A stretch of 58,076 nucleotides of DNA from Gammaproteobacteria bacterium (GTDB lineage Bacteria > Pseudomonadota > Gammaproteobacteria > Arenicellales > Poriferihabitantaceae), in NCBI GenBank assembly GCA_026708585.1, contig JAPOUQ010000088.1, positions 1 through 58,076 on the forward strand. Reading direction: 5' to 3'. The notes beneath the pieces were generated by a model. The model was given only the letters and a program-made list of their open reading frames with translations, made no database searches and had not been told where the DNA came from. Both the position numbers and the translations under genes were made by a program. Positions within the stretch are counted from its first letter, which is position 1. Each line of letters opens with the position of its first letter. Below are positions 38,175-46,775 of this stretch, piece by piece.

Positions 38175-38414
38175 ATGAATTTCAACAAAATACCCCCTCT
38201 CCTCAATAAATTAGCCGCAATAACTACCGCGCTGATCGCCTTGCTTGTGGCCGGGCAGGTTGGGGCGCAGACCATACCCGCACCGGGACTGAAAGGGCCG
38301 CAAGCCTGCGTGGGGACAGCCGAAATCAACCGCTTTGATCTTGCGGAGGTTACGGGCATAACGGCCAGTAGTGCAAGGTTCACACCCAAAAGCTTTAACA
38401 ACCTGTACACCTAG
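38175..38414 (+). CDS. Small exported protein, probably truncated by frameshift
   Basis: A strong AGAAGGAGA site (38161-38169) lies 5 nt before an ATG at 38175. The encoded 79 residues begin with a clear signal peptide (LNKLAAITTALIALLVAG, then QVGAQ as cleavage site) followed by about 48 residues with one Cys (PQACVGTAEI). The frame closes at 38414, but in another frame coding-like sequence (GYHHSTTVGSASYNYTSQQS, then NWGCAN) runs to a TAA at 38509-38511, only 17 nt before the terminator hairpin at 38529. So the original gene was probably about 110 codons and is broken. I do not recognise the family. Base composition is richer in GC than its neighbours, suggesting acquisition. Confidence 0.6.
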   Translation: MNFNKIPPLLNKLAAITTALIALLVAGQVGAQTIPAPGLKGPQACVGTAEINRFDLAEVTGITASSARFTPKSFNNLYT

Positions 38415-38528
38415 CTAAGGGCGGATAGTGGGCTATCATCATTCCACAACTGTCGGATCTGCAAGTTACAACTATACCTCACAGCAATCGAACTGGGGCT
38501 GTGCGAATTAATACTGTCAAACACTCAC

Positions 38529-38550
38529 AAGGGCGGTCAAGACCGCCCTT
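38529..38550 (+). terminator. Strong GC-rich hairpin terminator
   Basis: AAGGGCGGTC (38529-38538) and GACCGCCCTT (38541-38550) form a perfect 10-bp stem with a tiny loop, and TTC follows to give a short T tract. It sits shortly after the end of the small secreted-protein gene. The stem core resembles the hairpin at 37953-37972. Confidence 0.8.
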
Positions 38551-38670
38551 TTCGATTGCGGATATAGTTTCATTTAGGTCGTTAGGTATCCTATATTTGG
38601 TAACCATCTTGTGCTGAATTACGCACATGATCTGCCTTTGCTTGATCGAATATCAAGCGAACTTCTTGAC

Positions 38671-38871
38671 TTACTGAGCGGTGATCAGCACACCTAGGAT
38701 TGCTGTTGCTACACCAACGGTCACGACAGTGGCTATTAACTGACGGTTCTCCCGCTTCCCAGTTTCGATTTCCCGTTTAGCCATATCGCTTCTCAGACCC
38801 TCAATGGCCGCTCGTGTTTCCCCGGTCAGTTTTTCGGCAGCTGTTGCATACTCTGCCTGTTTCGTATTCAT
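38671..38871 (-). CDS. Small membrane-anchored coiled-coil protein (fragment?)
   Basis: I do not recognise a precise family. The 66 residues from ATG at 38869-38871 form a charged helix-prone segment (EKLTGETRAAIEGLRSDMA, then KREIETGKRENRQL) and a C-terminal membrane helix (IATVVTVGVATAILGVLI). It resembles DUF1640-type small proteins with a coiled coil followed by a TM helix. The frame is open upstream to about 38925 (ELAKQIAVLEEK continues the coiled coil), where a TGA ends it, so an N-terminal part may be lost. It lies in the accessory island. Confidence 0.5.
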   Translation of the reverse strand: MNTKQAEYATAAEKLTGETRAAIEGLRSDMAKREIETGKRENRQLIATVVTVGVATAILGVLITAQ

Positions 38872-39228
38872 CTTTTCCTCCAGAACGGCGATCTGTTTCG
38901 CCAGTTCTGAATCGGTTGATTCTGATCACTCTATTCTGCCATCATTTTATTCCTTGTTGATCGATATGTTCAAGTTAAATGGTTGCGGATATTCAACATC
39001 CCTTTATAGTACTGACCTTGTGATGTTAAGACAAATTCATGACCTAACATAGCATAGCATGGTTAGAACCAAAGCTGGATTACTCCCCACGTAAAGCCAA
39101 ATATTGAGTTGCTAAACCAGATAGCAGCCGTTTACTCCGCCGGATGTGGAAAAATCATCCCTTTCGATAAATTGATGGAAATATGGGGTACTATAGTTCC
39201 AAAATGTAGCGTGGAAAACTCCTGAAAC

Positions 39229-39257
39229 GATGTATACATCATGGTTTTCATGATGTA
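39229..39257. promoter_or_regulatory. Palindromic operator upstream of the vapBC-like pair
   Basis: GATGTATACATC (39229-39240) is a perfect 12-bp palindrome, and TACATCATG (39235-39243) with CATGATGTA (39249-39257) forms a second, 9-bp, inverted repeat with a 5-nt spacer. Together they make three GATGTA half-sites ending 51 bp before the antitoxin start. Ribbon-helix-helix antitoxins commonly bind such sites to repress their own operon, so I infer a VapB operator. Confidence 0.65.
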
Positions 39258-39308
39258 TGACTCAGGCTTCTCAAGTTCTCATGCTCTCGGGATTTTCCGG
39301 GAGGGGTT

Positions 39309-39546
39309 ATGCACAGAACGCAAATTCCGCTTCAGGAAGAACAGTATCGTCTTTTTGGGGTGGAAGCAAAACGAACAGGCATCAGCGTTTCCGATCTGAT
39401 CAGGAATCTTGTGGATATGCATTTCAAGGGTAGGGAGAATATCCAGGAGGATCCGCTGGAAAGCATCATCGGCATTGGTGCTGGATGGAACCGGCGAAGC
39501 GACCGACAGAAACCACAATCGCCTACTCTACGGGGACCCGGATTGA
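39309..39546 (+). pseudogene. Ribbon-helix-helix antitoxin (VapB-like), frameshifted
   Basis: The ATG at 39309 follows a GGGAGG site (39298-39303). Residues about 1-40 form a ribbon-helix-helix domain (HRTQIPLQEEQYRLFGVEA, then GISVSDLIRNLVDMHFKG). After about 53 codons the homology continues only in another frame (VLDGTGEATDRNHNRLLYG), which ends in TGA at 39544-39546. In an intact operon this antitoxin would bind and silence the PIN-domain toxin that follows. The stop would overlap the toxin start, as is usual in such pairs. The frameshift near 39470-39485 makes it a likely pseudogene. Confidence 0.72.
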
Positions 39547-39940
39547 AGCCGATACTTGTTGATACAGGAGCCAGGTTTGCTCTTGTCGATCACAATGACC
39601 CCGATCATCAGGTAGTTGTCGCGCAGTCCGAGAACATCGCGACAGATTGCTCAAAACCAATTTCATCTTGGATGAAACACTCACACTGAGCAAGGTCAGG
39701 CGAGGCTGGAATGCGGCAAGTCACCTGGGAACGGTCTTGCTAGCCGGGAAGCTGGCACGAATGGTCAGGATCTCTGCGAGAGATGAAGAAGAGGCATGGA
39801 CGATATTCACCACCTATTCCGACAAGCAGTTCAGTTTCACAGACTGCACCAGTTTCGCACTGTATAACAGATTGAAACTGGTGCAATGTCTGGCGATTGA
39901 CAGGGATTTCCGCTCGTACGGCCTTCAGTGTATTTCCTAG
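39543..39940 (+). pseudogene. PIN-domain toxin (VapC-like), frameshifted
   Basis: PIN toxins are Mg-dependent RNases. The frame opens with TTG at 39543 (overlapping the antitoxin stop) and gives KPILVDTGARFALVDHNDPDH with the first acidic residue (D in VDTG). Near 39640 the match shifts to another frame: TNFILDETLTL, with the second acidic residue, then DEEEAWTIFTTYSDKQFSF and TDCTSFALYNRL with the third. It ends with TAG at 39938-39940. All four acidic PIN positions can be traced, so the family call is good, but the frameshift destroys the protein. The decayed toxin-antitoxin pair lies in the accessory island. Confidence 0.78.
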
Positions 39941-40722
39941 GTCGAATAAGAAGATCAGCAAGATGTCAGAGAGGAATCAGGAGTTTGAGAGTGTCCGGGA
40001 GTATTGGAAAAACAAGGATGATATTTGGTAACGCCCTAATCCTTAAATAATGGAGTGCACGACGTTGGGAGTAAAGCCATATACACTGTGGGTTTCAACC
40101 CTTGATCTATAATCACCCATTGGATGAGTCCATAGACCCTTTAATAACCACACCATATAAGGTATTGAGGCTACTTTCGAGTTTTCTATTTATGGATTAG
40201 GAATTTATTTTTCGGGGCTCATAATGATAACTTGATAATCGCTAAAAAGAGCATGAATCACCCTCTTATGAGGAATAAATCAACAGAGAAGCAAAGCCAA
40301 TCAATAAATCATATGGCACGAAACATTCTGGCAAGTTATCTTTATACTGTCCCTCCCAACTCAAGATCTCATACGATCGAAATTCAACCCCTAGTAAATT
40401 AATTTTGATTCTTGACTGGTTTCAATAGGCAATAGACCATACTCCTGAAAATAAAGTATTTTCTCATCAACTCTGAAATTGAACTTCACAACCAATCTAT
40501 AGCGCAAAGCCACCTATTGCTTATTGGATAGTACATAAGGACGATCAATCCGAATTGTTTTCACCTTCGCTTTGGAAATTCCTTCAAATTAACATTCATA
40601 AAACCGGTCGAAATCAATCTCAGACACCATGACAAATATACTGGATAAATAGCAACCGTGCGAAGTGGTCGTATTGATCAACTCATCCAGAACCAGAAAG
40701 CCCACTTCATTTATAGCAGGAT
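39941..40722. other. Gene-free gap of about 780 bp
   Basis: Between the toxin remnant and the inositol-phosphatase-like gene no intact gene is seen. A 22-codon open stretch begins at an ATG at 39963 (MSERNQEFESVREYW) and may be an accessory gene's leftover. The rest is AT-rich. It marks the right edge of the accessory island. Confidence 0.5.
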
Positions 40723-41553
40723 TTAATCGGAGCGATACAAATCACCAGAAGCAACTTCCATATGACTTTTTATCCAACTCTCCCACTGAACCAACAAGTC
40801 GCCATTGATTGCAGCAACAATCGCACGTTTTCGCAATTTATCACAATCCAGAGCTTGCCCAGAAAGTGATGTCGCCTGACCACCTGATTCCAACAATATC
40901 AAATAACCCGCTGCAAAATCCCAGAGTTTCTGACCACCATGAAGATATAACTGAAAACGACCTGTTGCTAACCAACACCATTCTAGGACAGATGAACCGA
41001 GATTACGCTGTGACCGATAAGGAGGACAACGCACAAGTTGCGCTGAAAGATCCTCGGTTAGCCGTTTATAGTCAATATTCGCAACACAATTGGATAAAGG
41101 GATGTCTACCAAGCAATTTAATCTCTGACCATTGAGATAAGCACCTTGACTTCGTATTGCTGAAAAACATTCATCACGAATGGGATCATAAACAACTGCT
41201 AACTGGGATTGACCATCTATAACCAATGCCAATGAAACCCCATAAACCAAAAAACCACTAGCATAATTTGTTGTACCATCGAGCGGATCAAGCACCCAAT
41301 ATCCCTCATTTGAATCATGAATCACCGCATTTTGTTCATCGTAATGCATTTCCTCACCAACGAATCCATACTGGGGCCAATGTCTCTCCAATTCCTGCTT
41401 GAGTTGAGATTGAAGATACATATCGATTTCCGTGACTATACTTCCATCAGTCTTGAAAAAAACGGCATTATCAGTATTTGATTTATCAAATACTGAGCGA
41501 GATATCTGTATAACGAGGTGGGCGACTTCACATCGATCTGGCAAGTAGCTCAT
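40723..41553 (-). CDS. Inositol-monophosphatase-family phosphatase
   Basis: This is a lithium-sensitive-type phosphatase of the IMPase/CysQ/HisN family, which hydrolyses phosphomonoesters such as inositol phosphate, PAP or histidinol phosphate. Metal ligands are visible: E67-E68 (VGEEMH), D89 and D92 (DPLDGTTN), and later WDFAAGYLILLESGG near residue 212 with the conserved Asp. The start ATG is at 41551-41553 and length is 276 aa, normal for the family. The specific substrate cannot be read from this. It stands alone, beside the pilus regulators. Confidence 0.9.
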   Translation of the reverse strand: MSYLPDRCEVAHLVIQISRSVFDKSNTDNAVFFKTDGSIVTEIDMYLQSQLKQELERHWPQYGFVGEEMHYDEQNAVIHDSNEGYWVLDPLDGTTNYASGFLVYGVSLALVIDGQSQLAVVYDPIRDECFSAIRSQGAYLNGQRLNCLVDIPLSNCVANIDYKRLTEDLSAQLVRCPPYRSQRNLGSSVLEWCWLATGRFQLYLHGGQKLWDFAAGYLILLESGGQATSLSGQALDCDKLRKRAIVAAINGDLLVQWESWIKSHMEVASGDLYRSD

Positions 41554-41669
41554 GACATCTTGAATTTTTGTAACAGGATTAGTTAAACATTGGATGAACG
41601 ATTTCTTTATTTATTTATTCATGCATTTACATTCATATGCATAGAATCATTTGTCAAAAACCTGAAAAG

Positions 41670-43856
41670 CTACAATTTTTCAACCATACGCAATATTGAT
41701 TTTAGATGCTCTTGCGTTTGCTCACTGCTACCACCAAATTCCGCCTCAATCGACTGATGAACTTCCAGCAATAAATTGAGAATAACAGTTGAATCCGATG
41801 TAGATGTTAGATTGTCTTTCGTAATCATTGATGAGATGACCTTGCAGATGCGAGAAATTTCCTTGTTTTTACAAATTTCACATAGCTTCTCTAACCGAGA
41901 GAACCTTTCTCGAATGGTTATAGCAATCTCATGATTTGAAATATCTTCCCTCCATCGTTTTAACTCAAGCCCAATCAAATCTAGTTGCTCAAGGATCGGC
42001 CCACAATCCGAAGTAAACTCTGTTGGTAGCGTTATTTTATGATTGTCAATATATTCTTCAATCAAATGACTCGCTCGATCAAACCTCATGCCTGAATCTT
42101 GGTCTACGTCTTCATTGACAGCCATTCTATTTGCCGCTTCCCTTATCGAATCAATAATCAAAATAAGTTGTTTAGCTTCTAGGTGCAGATGACTAGTCGA
42201 ACTAATCGTCTGAGTGATCAACATACCCGCACGCTGAATGATTTCGATTGCGGACGTGTTACCCAAAACAATATATAAGCATTCAACCTGCTTCATCACT
42301 AATGACAACTCTGTAAGCCGAGACTCTCCTACAACCATCTTGTCGATATCAGCTAAAATACCTTGTGCTTTCAATAGTTCATTACAAATATGAGTTTTGA
42401 CTATATCGTGAGCCTGAGTACATTCTAGACTTGGCCAAGGTCTCATAAAGTTGACGCCGAGATCATAAGCGTCATTTTTCTCGAAACTGGCTACTTGGAT
42501 ATTTGTTTGTTGCGAATCAGACGATTGGGTACTATGGGTATCTATGCTCAACCATTCGCATTGATTATCCATTAATCGTTGACCGAAACACTGAATTCGT
42601 TCGACCGTATGAGTGTTGTGACATTCAATAAAATCCCATAACATCATCCATGCTGAAGCAATTTTTATATCTTGTTTTGAGTCTGCAAAACTTCCTGCAT
42701 GAACATTGACATTGGATATAGTTTCACATAAATCCATTACATATGCCTTCAATATTCCATCTGCATGCACTGATACTGTTCTCTTCAATTGATCAAACAT
42801 CGCAAACATTTCTTCTATTTTTTCAGAGGCTAGCCCCCCTAGAAAGAATAAGGCAAGTGAATTTTGCAAGGAAGCATAATTGTTTCTTTTTTCTAATTGC
42901 GCGAGATCAACAGCTAGTGCAATCGATTTCTCGCATTCTGCCTGTATCACTCGACCCGGCTCTATAGCGAACCAAACATCAAGCTTGAAATGTTCACAAA
43001 TTTGCCGAGTTTTTGGACCTATATCTTGAGGTTTTGTGTGATTTATCCTGTTGCTCCCATAGACTGTATCTCCCAAAAAATAGAGCATTTTTCGAAGTAG
43101 CATTCGTAGATTTACCATCAACTCTTGTTTCGAATTATTCAGGCAAATTTGATACATCAGTAAATCGATTTCTGCTAACAAAATCTCAATTGTTTTTGAT
43201 GCATGAAATTTATCACTCTTATATCGGATCAGTTCCAGGCAACTCAAAACAAGACAGGCGAAATACGAGTCTTTATCTACCTGATCGAGTTCAATACGAT
43301 TGAATAAATTTGCTAATTCAAGGAGCGCATTGTAGCTTCGCTTTCGCAGATGAATCGATAAATTCTTTCGAAAATGAATATGAAATATTTGGTCGAAATC
43401 TAAGCATTTTTCAAGAGCACCAATAGATGGAGGGGCATACTCATATCCCAATGACAGATCGTATGGCTGGAAGAGATCAAATGATGTTTTCCTATCATTA
43501 TCGAACAGTCGTTCTATACCCGTTATGGGATGAACCAAAAACAACGGTGATATGGGAAATCCAGAAGAAATCAGTGAGATATATGTAGCTAATTTCGATA
43601 TACCCTCCAATATCGCTCCAAACCCAGTGTCAGAGTCGATCTTGCCAGATTTCCGAATTAGAGATTCTGATAGTTCCAATAATCTCTGACATAGCATCCT
43701 GGCTCCATCCAAACCATTTGTCTTCATGATTTTTTCAAGGTGAGTAAGGCGTGGAAGCAACAAATCCAAACCATCAAGCTGATCACTGCTTTGGATTTGT
43801 TGAATCCAATTTAAAATTAACTGAACCTCATGATTTGTGCAGGTACTGATATTCAT
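41670..43856 (-). CDS. ChpA N-terminal/FimL-like scaffold protein
   Basis: The 728-aa protein resembles the N-terminal part of ChpA/PilL and FimL, proteins of the Chp pathway controlling twitching and pili. The best match is LEGISKLATYISLISSGFPI with SPLFLVHPITGIERL and LFQPYDLSLG (about 85-135). A degenerate Hpt-like segment follows near residues 630-675 (LELKRWREDISN, IRERFSRLEKL), but the phospho-accepting H-x-x-K-G is missing. No kinase or CheW domain is present. So I call it a FimL-like scaffold without phosphotransfer. The start ATG is at 43854-43856. A PilG-like receiver lies 323 bp upstream on the same strand. The remaining length is helical and unassigned. Confidence 0.6.
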   Translation of the reverse strand: MNISTCTNHEVQLILNWIQQIQSSDQLDGLDLLLPRLTHLEKIMKTNGLDGARMLCQRLLELSESLIRKSGKIDSDTGFGAILEGISKLATYISLISSGFPISPLFLVHPITGIERLFDNDRKTSFDLFQPYDLSLGYEYAPPSIGALEKCLDFDQIFHIHFRKNLSIHLRKRSYNALLELANLFNRIELDQVDKDSYFACLVLSCLELIRYKSDKFHASKTIEILLAEIDLLMYQICLNNSKQELMVNLRMLLRKMLYFLGDTVYGSNRINHTKPQDIGPKTRQICEHFKLDVWFAIEPGRVIQAECEKSIALAVDLAQLEKRNNYASLQNSLALFFLGGLASEKIEEMFAMFDQLKRTVSVHADGILKAYVMDLCETISNVNVHAGSFADSKQDIKIASAWMMLWDFIECHNTHTVERIQCFGQRLMDNQCEWLSIDTHSTQSSDSQQTNIQVASFEKNDAYDLGVNFMRPWPSLECTQAHDIVKTHICNELLKAQGILADIDKMVVGESRLTELSLVMKQVECLYIVLGNTSAIEIIQRAGMLITQTISSTSHLHLEAKQLILIIDSIREAANRMAVNEDVDQDSGMRFDRASHLIEEYIDNHKITLPTEFTSDCGPILEQLDLIGLELKRWREDISNHEIAITIRERFSRLEKLCEICKNKEISRICKVISSMITKDNLTSTSDSTVILNLLLEVHQSIEAEFGGSSEQTQEHLKSILRMVEKL

Positions 43857-44179
43857 GTAAGATCGATGGATGAAATGAGATGTACTCCTCTTGTAAAGTT
43901 ACCGTTCTGCTCCGTTTCGGCATTGATATTCGCCCTCAACAGAAACAAATAAATCAGTTCAAAATGGTTTTTGGCCTTGTTCGCGATGAGAAAGTTGGGA
44001 CATAGGTTTCGAGTCCAATGTGGTTTCAATCCAAAACATTAGATACAGAAATTGATAAAACTCGGCTGTCTATAAAACACAAATTTGGTTCATCGGGAAA
44101 CCGACTACTCAACAAAATATGCTGGATAACCGATTGTGTTTATAATTTAATGGTTCTGTGAATTCACCGCATGCAAGTT
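43857..44179. other. Gap of about 320 bp between receiver and scaffold genes
   Basis: Both neighbours are on the minus strand, and in a Chp operon a coupling protein such as PilI would be expected around here. I see no such frame; the sequence is AT-rich and broken by stops in all readings I tried. It may hold the scaffold gene's promoter. Confidence 0.45.
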
Positions 44180-44563
44180 CTATTTATCATTACCGTCACA
44201 GAGCATAAACCTCTTGATTACCATTATCAGTTCTTGATTATTAATCGGGAGAACCAAATGATATATCGATCCAACTGCGTGACCTTTCGCTCGTTCAGCA
44301 AGACCATTAGTGTGGGAAAGGATAATCACAGGAATTGACCTGAACTCGATATTTCGCTTGACCAAATAACAAAACTGATGCGCATTTAGTCGTGGCAATG
44401 ACGTATCAATGAGGATCAGATTAGGTCGATGATTGACCACCCCGACCATTGCGTCAATTCCATCCATAAAGGTCAAGATTTGGTAATTCTGTGTCACCAA
44501 AAATTGCTTGGTACTCGTAAGCAGTGAGGTATCACTACTGATGATCAAGATCTTATGATCCAC
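44180..44563 (-). CDS. PilG-like receiver domain, atypical (pseudo-receiver)
   Basis: A stand-alone 127-aa receiver (REC) domain most like PilG, the response regulator acting on PilB in pilus extension. The phosphoacceptor position is D53 (LILIDTSLPRL) and is kept. But the acidic pair that binds Mg (PilG IDDS) is ISSD here, and the conserved Lys before the cis-Pro (PilG TKPF) is a Leu at 105. So two of the key residue groups are altered. The PilG-type block GLAERAKGHAVGS is retained. It may bind without phosphorylation. The start ATG is at 44561-44563. It lies upstream of the FimL-like gene. Confidence 0.78.
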   Translation of the reverse strand: MDHKILIISSDTSLLTSTKQFLVTQNYQILTFMDGIDAMVGVVNHRPNLILIDTSLPRLNAHQFCYLVKRNIEFRSIPVIILSHTNGLAERAKGHAVGSIYHLVLPINNQELIMVIKRFMLCDGNDK

Positions 44564-44727
44564 AACAAAATTCTTAGACTAGTTTTAAATATGGAACCGC
44601 TAGTGATGAAATGGCTTATAGAATTAAATAAGCTCCACCCACACAATTAGGAGAAGATCGTGCAACAACCCTGAATGCAACTGGAACTATACACATATAT
44701 ACATTATGTATGTTTAATGTGGAAATA

Positions 44728-45036
44728 TCAGGGCTTGAACTCATCACACAGAAAAGAAAAGCCTTCAATTGAGTCAAGCCTGAGCTTAACGATATTCTGA
44801 TAGGCTTCCGAGTTATACCATTCTTTTGCTTGTTCCTTGCTTTCGAATTTAATTACTACCGTTCGATTCGCATCCGATTGACCTTCCATAATCTCTATGT
44901 TCTCATCAACCACCAACACTTCAGGGTTATAAGGACCAAGAGATTCAACCGCCTGAGGTAAATAGTTTGAATTAAGCGTGTCGGCATCATGAACCTTGTG
45001 AGTAAAAATAAAATATGCACTCATTGGACTCTCCAA
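44728..45036 (-). CDS. DUF1330-family protein
   Basis: DUF1330 proteins are small dimeric alpha/beta-barrel (ferredoxin-like) proteins with no agreed function. The 102-aa sequence shows the family's typical AYFIFTHKVHDADTLNSNYL at the N-terminus, VVIKFESKEQAKEWYNSEAY in the second half, and the preceding IMEGQSDANR segment. Start ATG is at 45034-45036. It stands alone on the minus strand. Nothing in the neighbourhood suggests a role. Confidence 0.85.
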   Translation of the reverse strand: MESPMSAYFIFTHKVHDADTLNSNYLPQAVESLGPYNPEVLVVDENIEIMEGQSDANRTVVIKFESKEQAKEWYNSEAYQNIVKLRLDSIEGFSFLCDEFKP

Positions 45037-45264
45037 ATTGAATTAGTGAAAAAAACTATTATATATCACGAGAATTAACCAACTAGCAATGATGTATTCG
45101 TCTAACTCGAATTTTTTTAGTTATAACTCCCTGTTTGAACATAGATTAGGAATATTTCAATTCAGAATCAATTGACTCATGATAAACTTGAGTTAATCAA
45201 ATTCAAATATTCCTGAACACGAAAGATCGTTCACATAACCGTAGCATCGAAATCAAATCGCTTG

Positions 45265-45822
45265 ATGGAATCTCTTCAAAATCGTTTCCTTGTATCCATG
45301 CCCCAGCTGCTTAGCGAGGAATTCTTCCGGAGTGTCATATTAATGTGTCACCATGATGATGATGGTGCGATTGGGATTATTATTAACAAGGCAACCACTC
45401 ACAAAATTGGAGAGATATTCTCTGAAATGGACATTATTTCGACCATCGACACTTACGCTAAGCAACCTATACTCAATGGTGGCCCTTTATCTCAGGAACT
45501 TGGCCTAGTGATTCACAACAGCAAACAACCAAGATGGAAATCTAGCCTCAAGGTTGACCATGACTTGTGTCTGACTAGTTCCAAGGAAATTCTTGCTGAT
45601 ATGGCGGTAGGTTCTGGACCCGAACATGCTTTGGTTACATTCGGATATGCAAGTTGGGGACCTGGTCAACTTGAATCGGAAATATCTGAAAATAGCTGGC
45701 TCACTACCCCAGTAGATCACGACATACTGTTTTCAACCCCATACCCGGACCGTTGGCATCGCTCGGCTGCCATCCTGGGTATCGATATCAATCAAATATC
45801 TAGTCAATTCGGGCATGCCTGA
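45265..45822 (+). CDS. yqgE: YqgE/AlgH (UPF0301) protein
   Basis: The YqgE/AlgH family is widely conserved next to yqgF and its function is not well established; AlgH was linked to alginate regulation in Pseudomonas. Marks: NRFLVSMPQL near the start, VILMCHHDDDGAIGIIINKAT near 30-50, and GPEHALVTFGYASWGPGQLESEI near 115-140. Length 185 aa from the ATG at 45265 (a TTG lies one codon upstream). The next gene, yqgF, starts 14 bp after its stop. This begins a five-gene plus-strand run. Confidence 0.92.
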   Translation: MESLQNRFLVSMPQLLSEEFFRSVILMCHHDDDGAIGIIINKATTHKIGEIFSEMDIISTIDTYAKQPILNGGPLSQELGLVIHNSKQPRWKSSLKVDHDLCLTSSKEILADMAVGSGPEHALVTFGYASWGPGQLESEISENSWLTTPVDHDILFSTPYPDRWHRSAAILGIDINQISSQFGHA

Positions 45823-45835
45823 TCGCCAACCATAA

Positions 45836-46270
45836 ATGAAGTCAACAGGACGCTTAATAGGTTTTGATTATGGTTCACAGCGTATTGGTGTCTCAGTTGG
45901 TAATAAAATAACCCGAACAGCGCAGCCACTGGAAGTCATTCATAATCAAAAAACGAGTATAAATTGGTCAGCTATCCTAAAAGTTATTCAAGAATGGAAA
46001 CCTGAAATTCTTGTGATTGGACTCCCACTTTCTCACTTGGGTGAAGAAACCAAAATGTCAAGAGAGGCCCGAAGTTTTGCAAAAAAACTAGGCAATAAGA
46101 GCAAACTTGATTACATCATGGTTGATGAACGTTACTCAACCTATCAAGCAAATCATTTGATTAGTCATTTCGATAGATCCAACCAGCAAGTAACTGAAAT
46201 TGACGATGTGGCTGCCCAGATTATTCTTGAGACTTACTTCTCGAATTTACAGGAGAAACATCGAAATTAA
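45836..46270 (+). CDS. yqgF: YqgF/RuvX pre-16S rRNA nuclease family
   Basis: YqgF is an RNase H-fold nuclease that matures the 5' end of 16S rRNA and was earlier called RuvX. The first strand holds GFDYGSQRIGVSVG with the catalytic Asp (9-22), the middle VIGLPLSHLGEE, then DERYSTYQA, and the final DDVAAQIILETYF with the last Asp. Length 144 aa is normal. The start ATG at 45836 lies 14 bp after yqgE. It ends one base before pyrR starts at 46272, so they are translationally close. Confidence 0.93.
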   Translation: MKSTGRLIGFDYGSQRIGVSVGNKITRTAQPLEVIHNQKTSINWSAILKVIQEWKPEILVIGLPLSHLGEETKMSREARSFAKKLGNKSKLDYIMVDERYSTYQANHLISHFDRSNQQVTEIDDVAAQIILETYFSNLQEKHRN

Positions 46271-46271
46271 C

Positions 46272-46775
46272 ATGGATACTTCCATCAACAATGCCATTGA
46301 TAATTTAGCCAGACAAGTAGCTTCAAGTACCATTGTTAATCCATTACTCATTGGCATTCACACCGGGGGGGTATGGGTTGCTGAACTTCTTCACCAAAAA
46401 ATCGGTTTCAGCGAAGAATTAGGCACCCTAGATATCTCTTTCTACCGAGATGACTTCAGTCGGGTTGGACTGAATCCACAAGTCAAAGCATCTTTCCTTC
46501 CAGTTAGAATAGAAGATCGTAATATCATTCTTATTGATGATGTGCTCTATACCGGCCGAACGATCCGAGCAGCCCTCAACGAAATCTTCTCATATGGGCG
46601 ACCTGCAAGCGTAAAGTTAGGTGTTCTTATCAAAAGAACAGGTCGAGAATTGCCGATACAATCTGATTTCATAGGAATGGAATTAGACCTAGATATCCAT
46701 CAACAAGCCAAACTTTATCGAGATAACGATAAACTCGGGCTCAGCGTTGAGGAAGTCAATATTTCTGAAAAATGA
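46272..46775 (+). CDS. pyrR: PyrR bifunctional regulator/uracil phosphoribosyltransferase
   Basis: PyrR is a PRPP-binding protein with uracil phosphoribosyltransferase activity, and in Gram-positive bacteria also an mRNA attenuator protein. The PRPP loop is [19 protein letters not shown] (about 82-100). The N-terminal [16 protein letters not shown] is typical. From ATG at 46272 the length is 168 aa. The gene overlaps pyrB by 4 bp (ATGA), consistent with coupled translation. In gammaproteobacteria its role is mainly salvage or undefined. I saw no attenuator structure upstream. Confidence 0.92.
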   Translation: MDTSINNAIDNLARQVASSTIVNPLLIGIHTGGVWVAELLHQKIGFSEELGTLDISFYRDDFSRVGLNPQVKASFLPVRIEDRNIILIDDVLYTGRTIRAALNEIFSYGRPASVKLGVLIKRTGRELPIQSDFIGMELDLDIHQQAKLYRDNDKLGLSVEEVNISEK

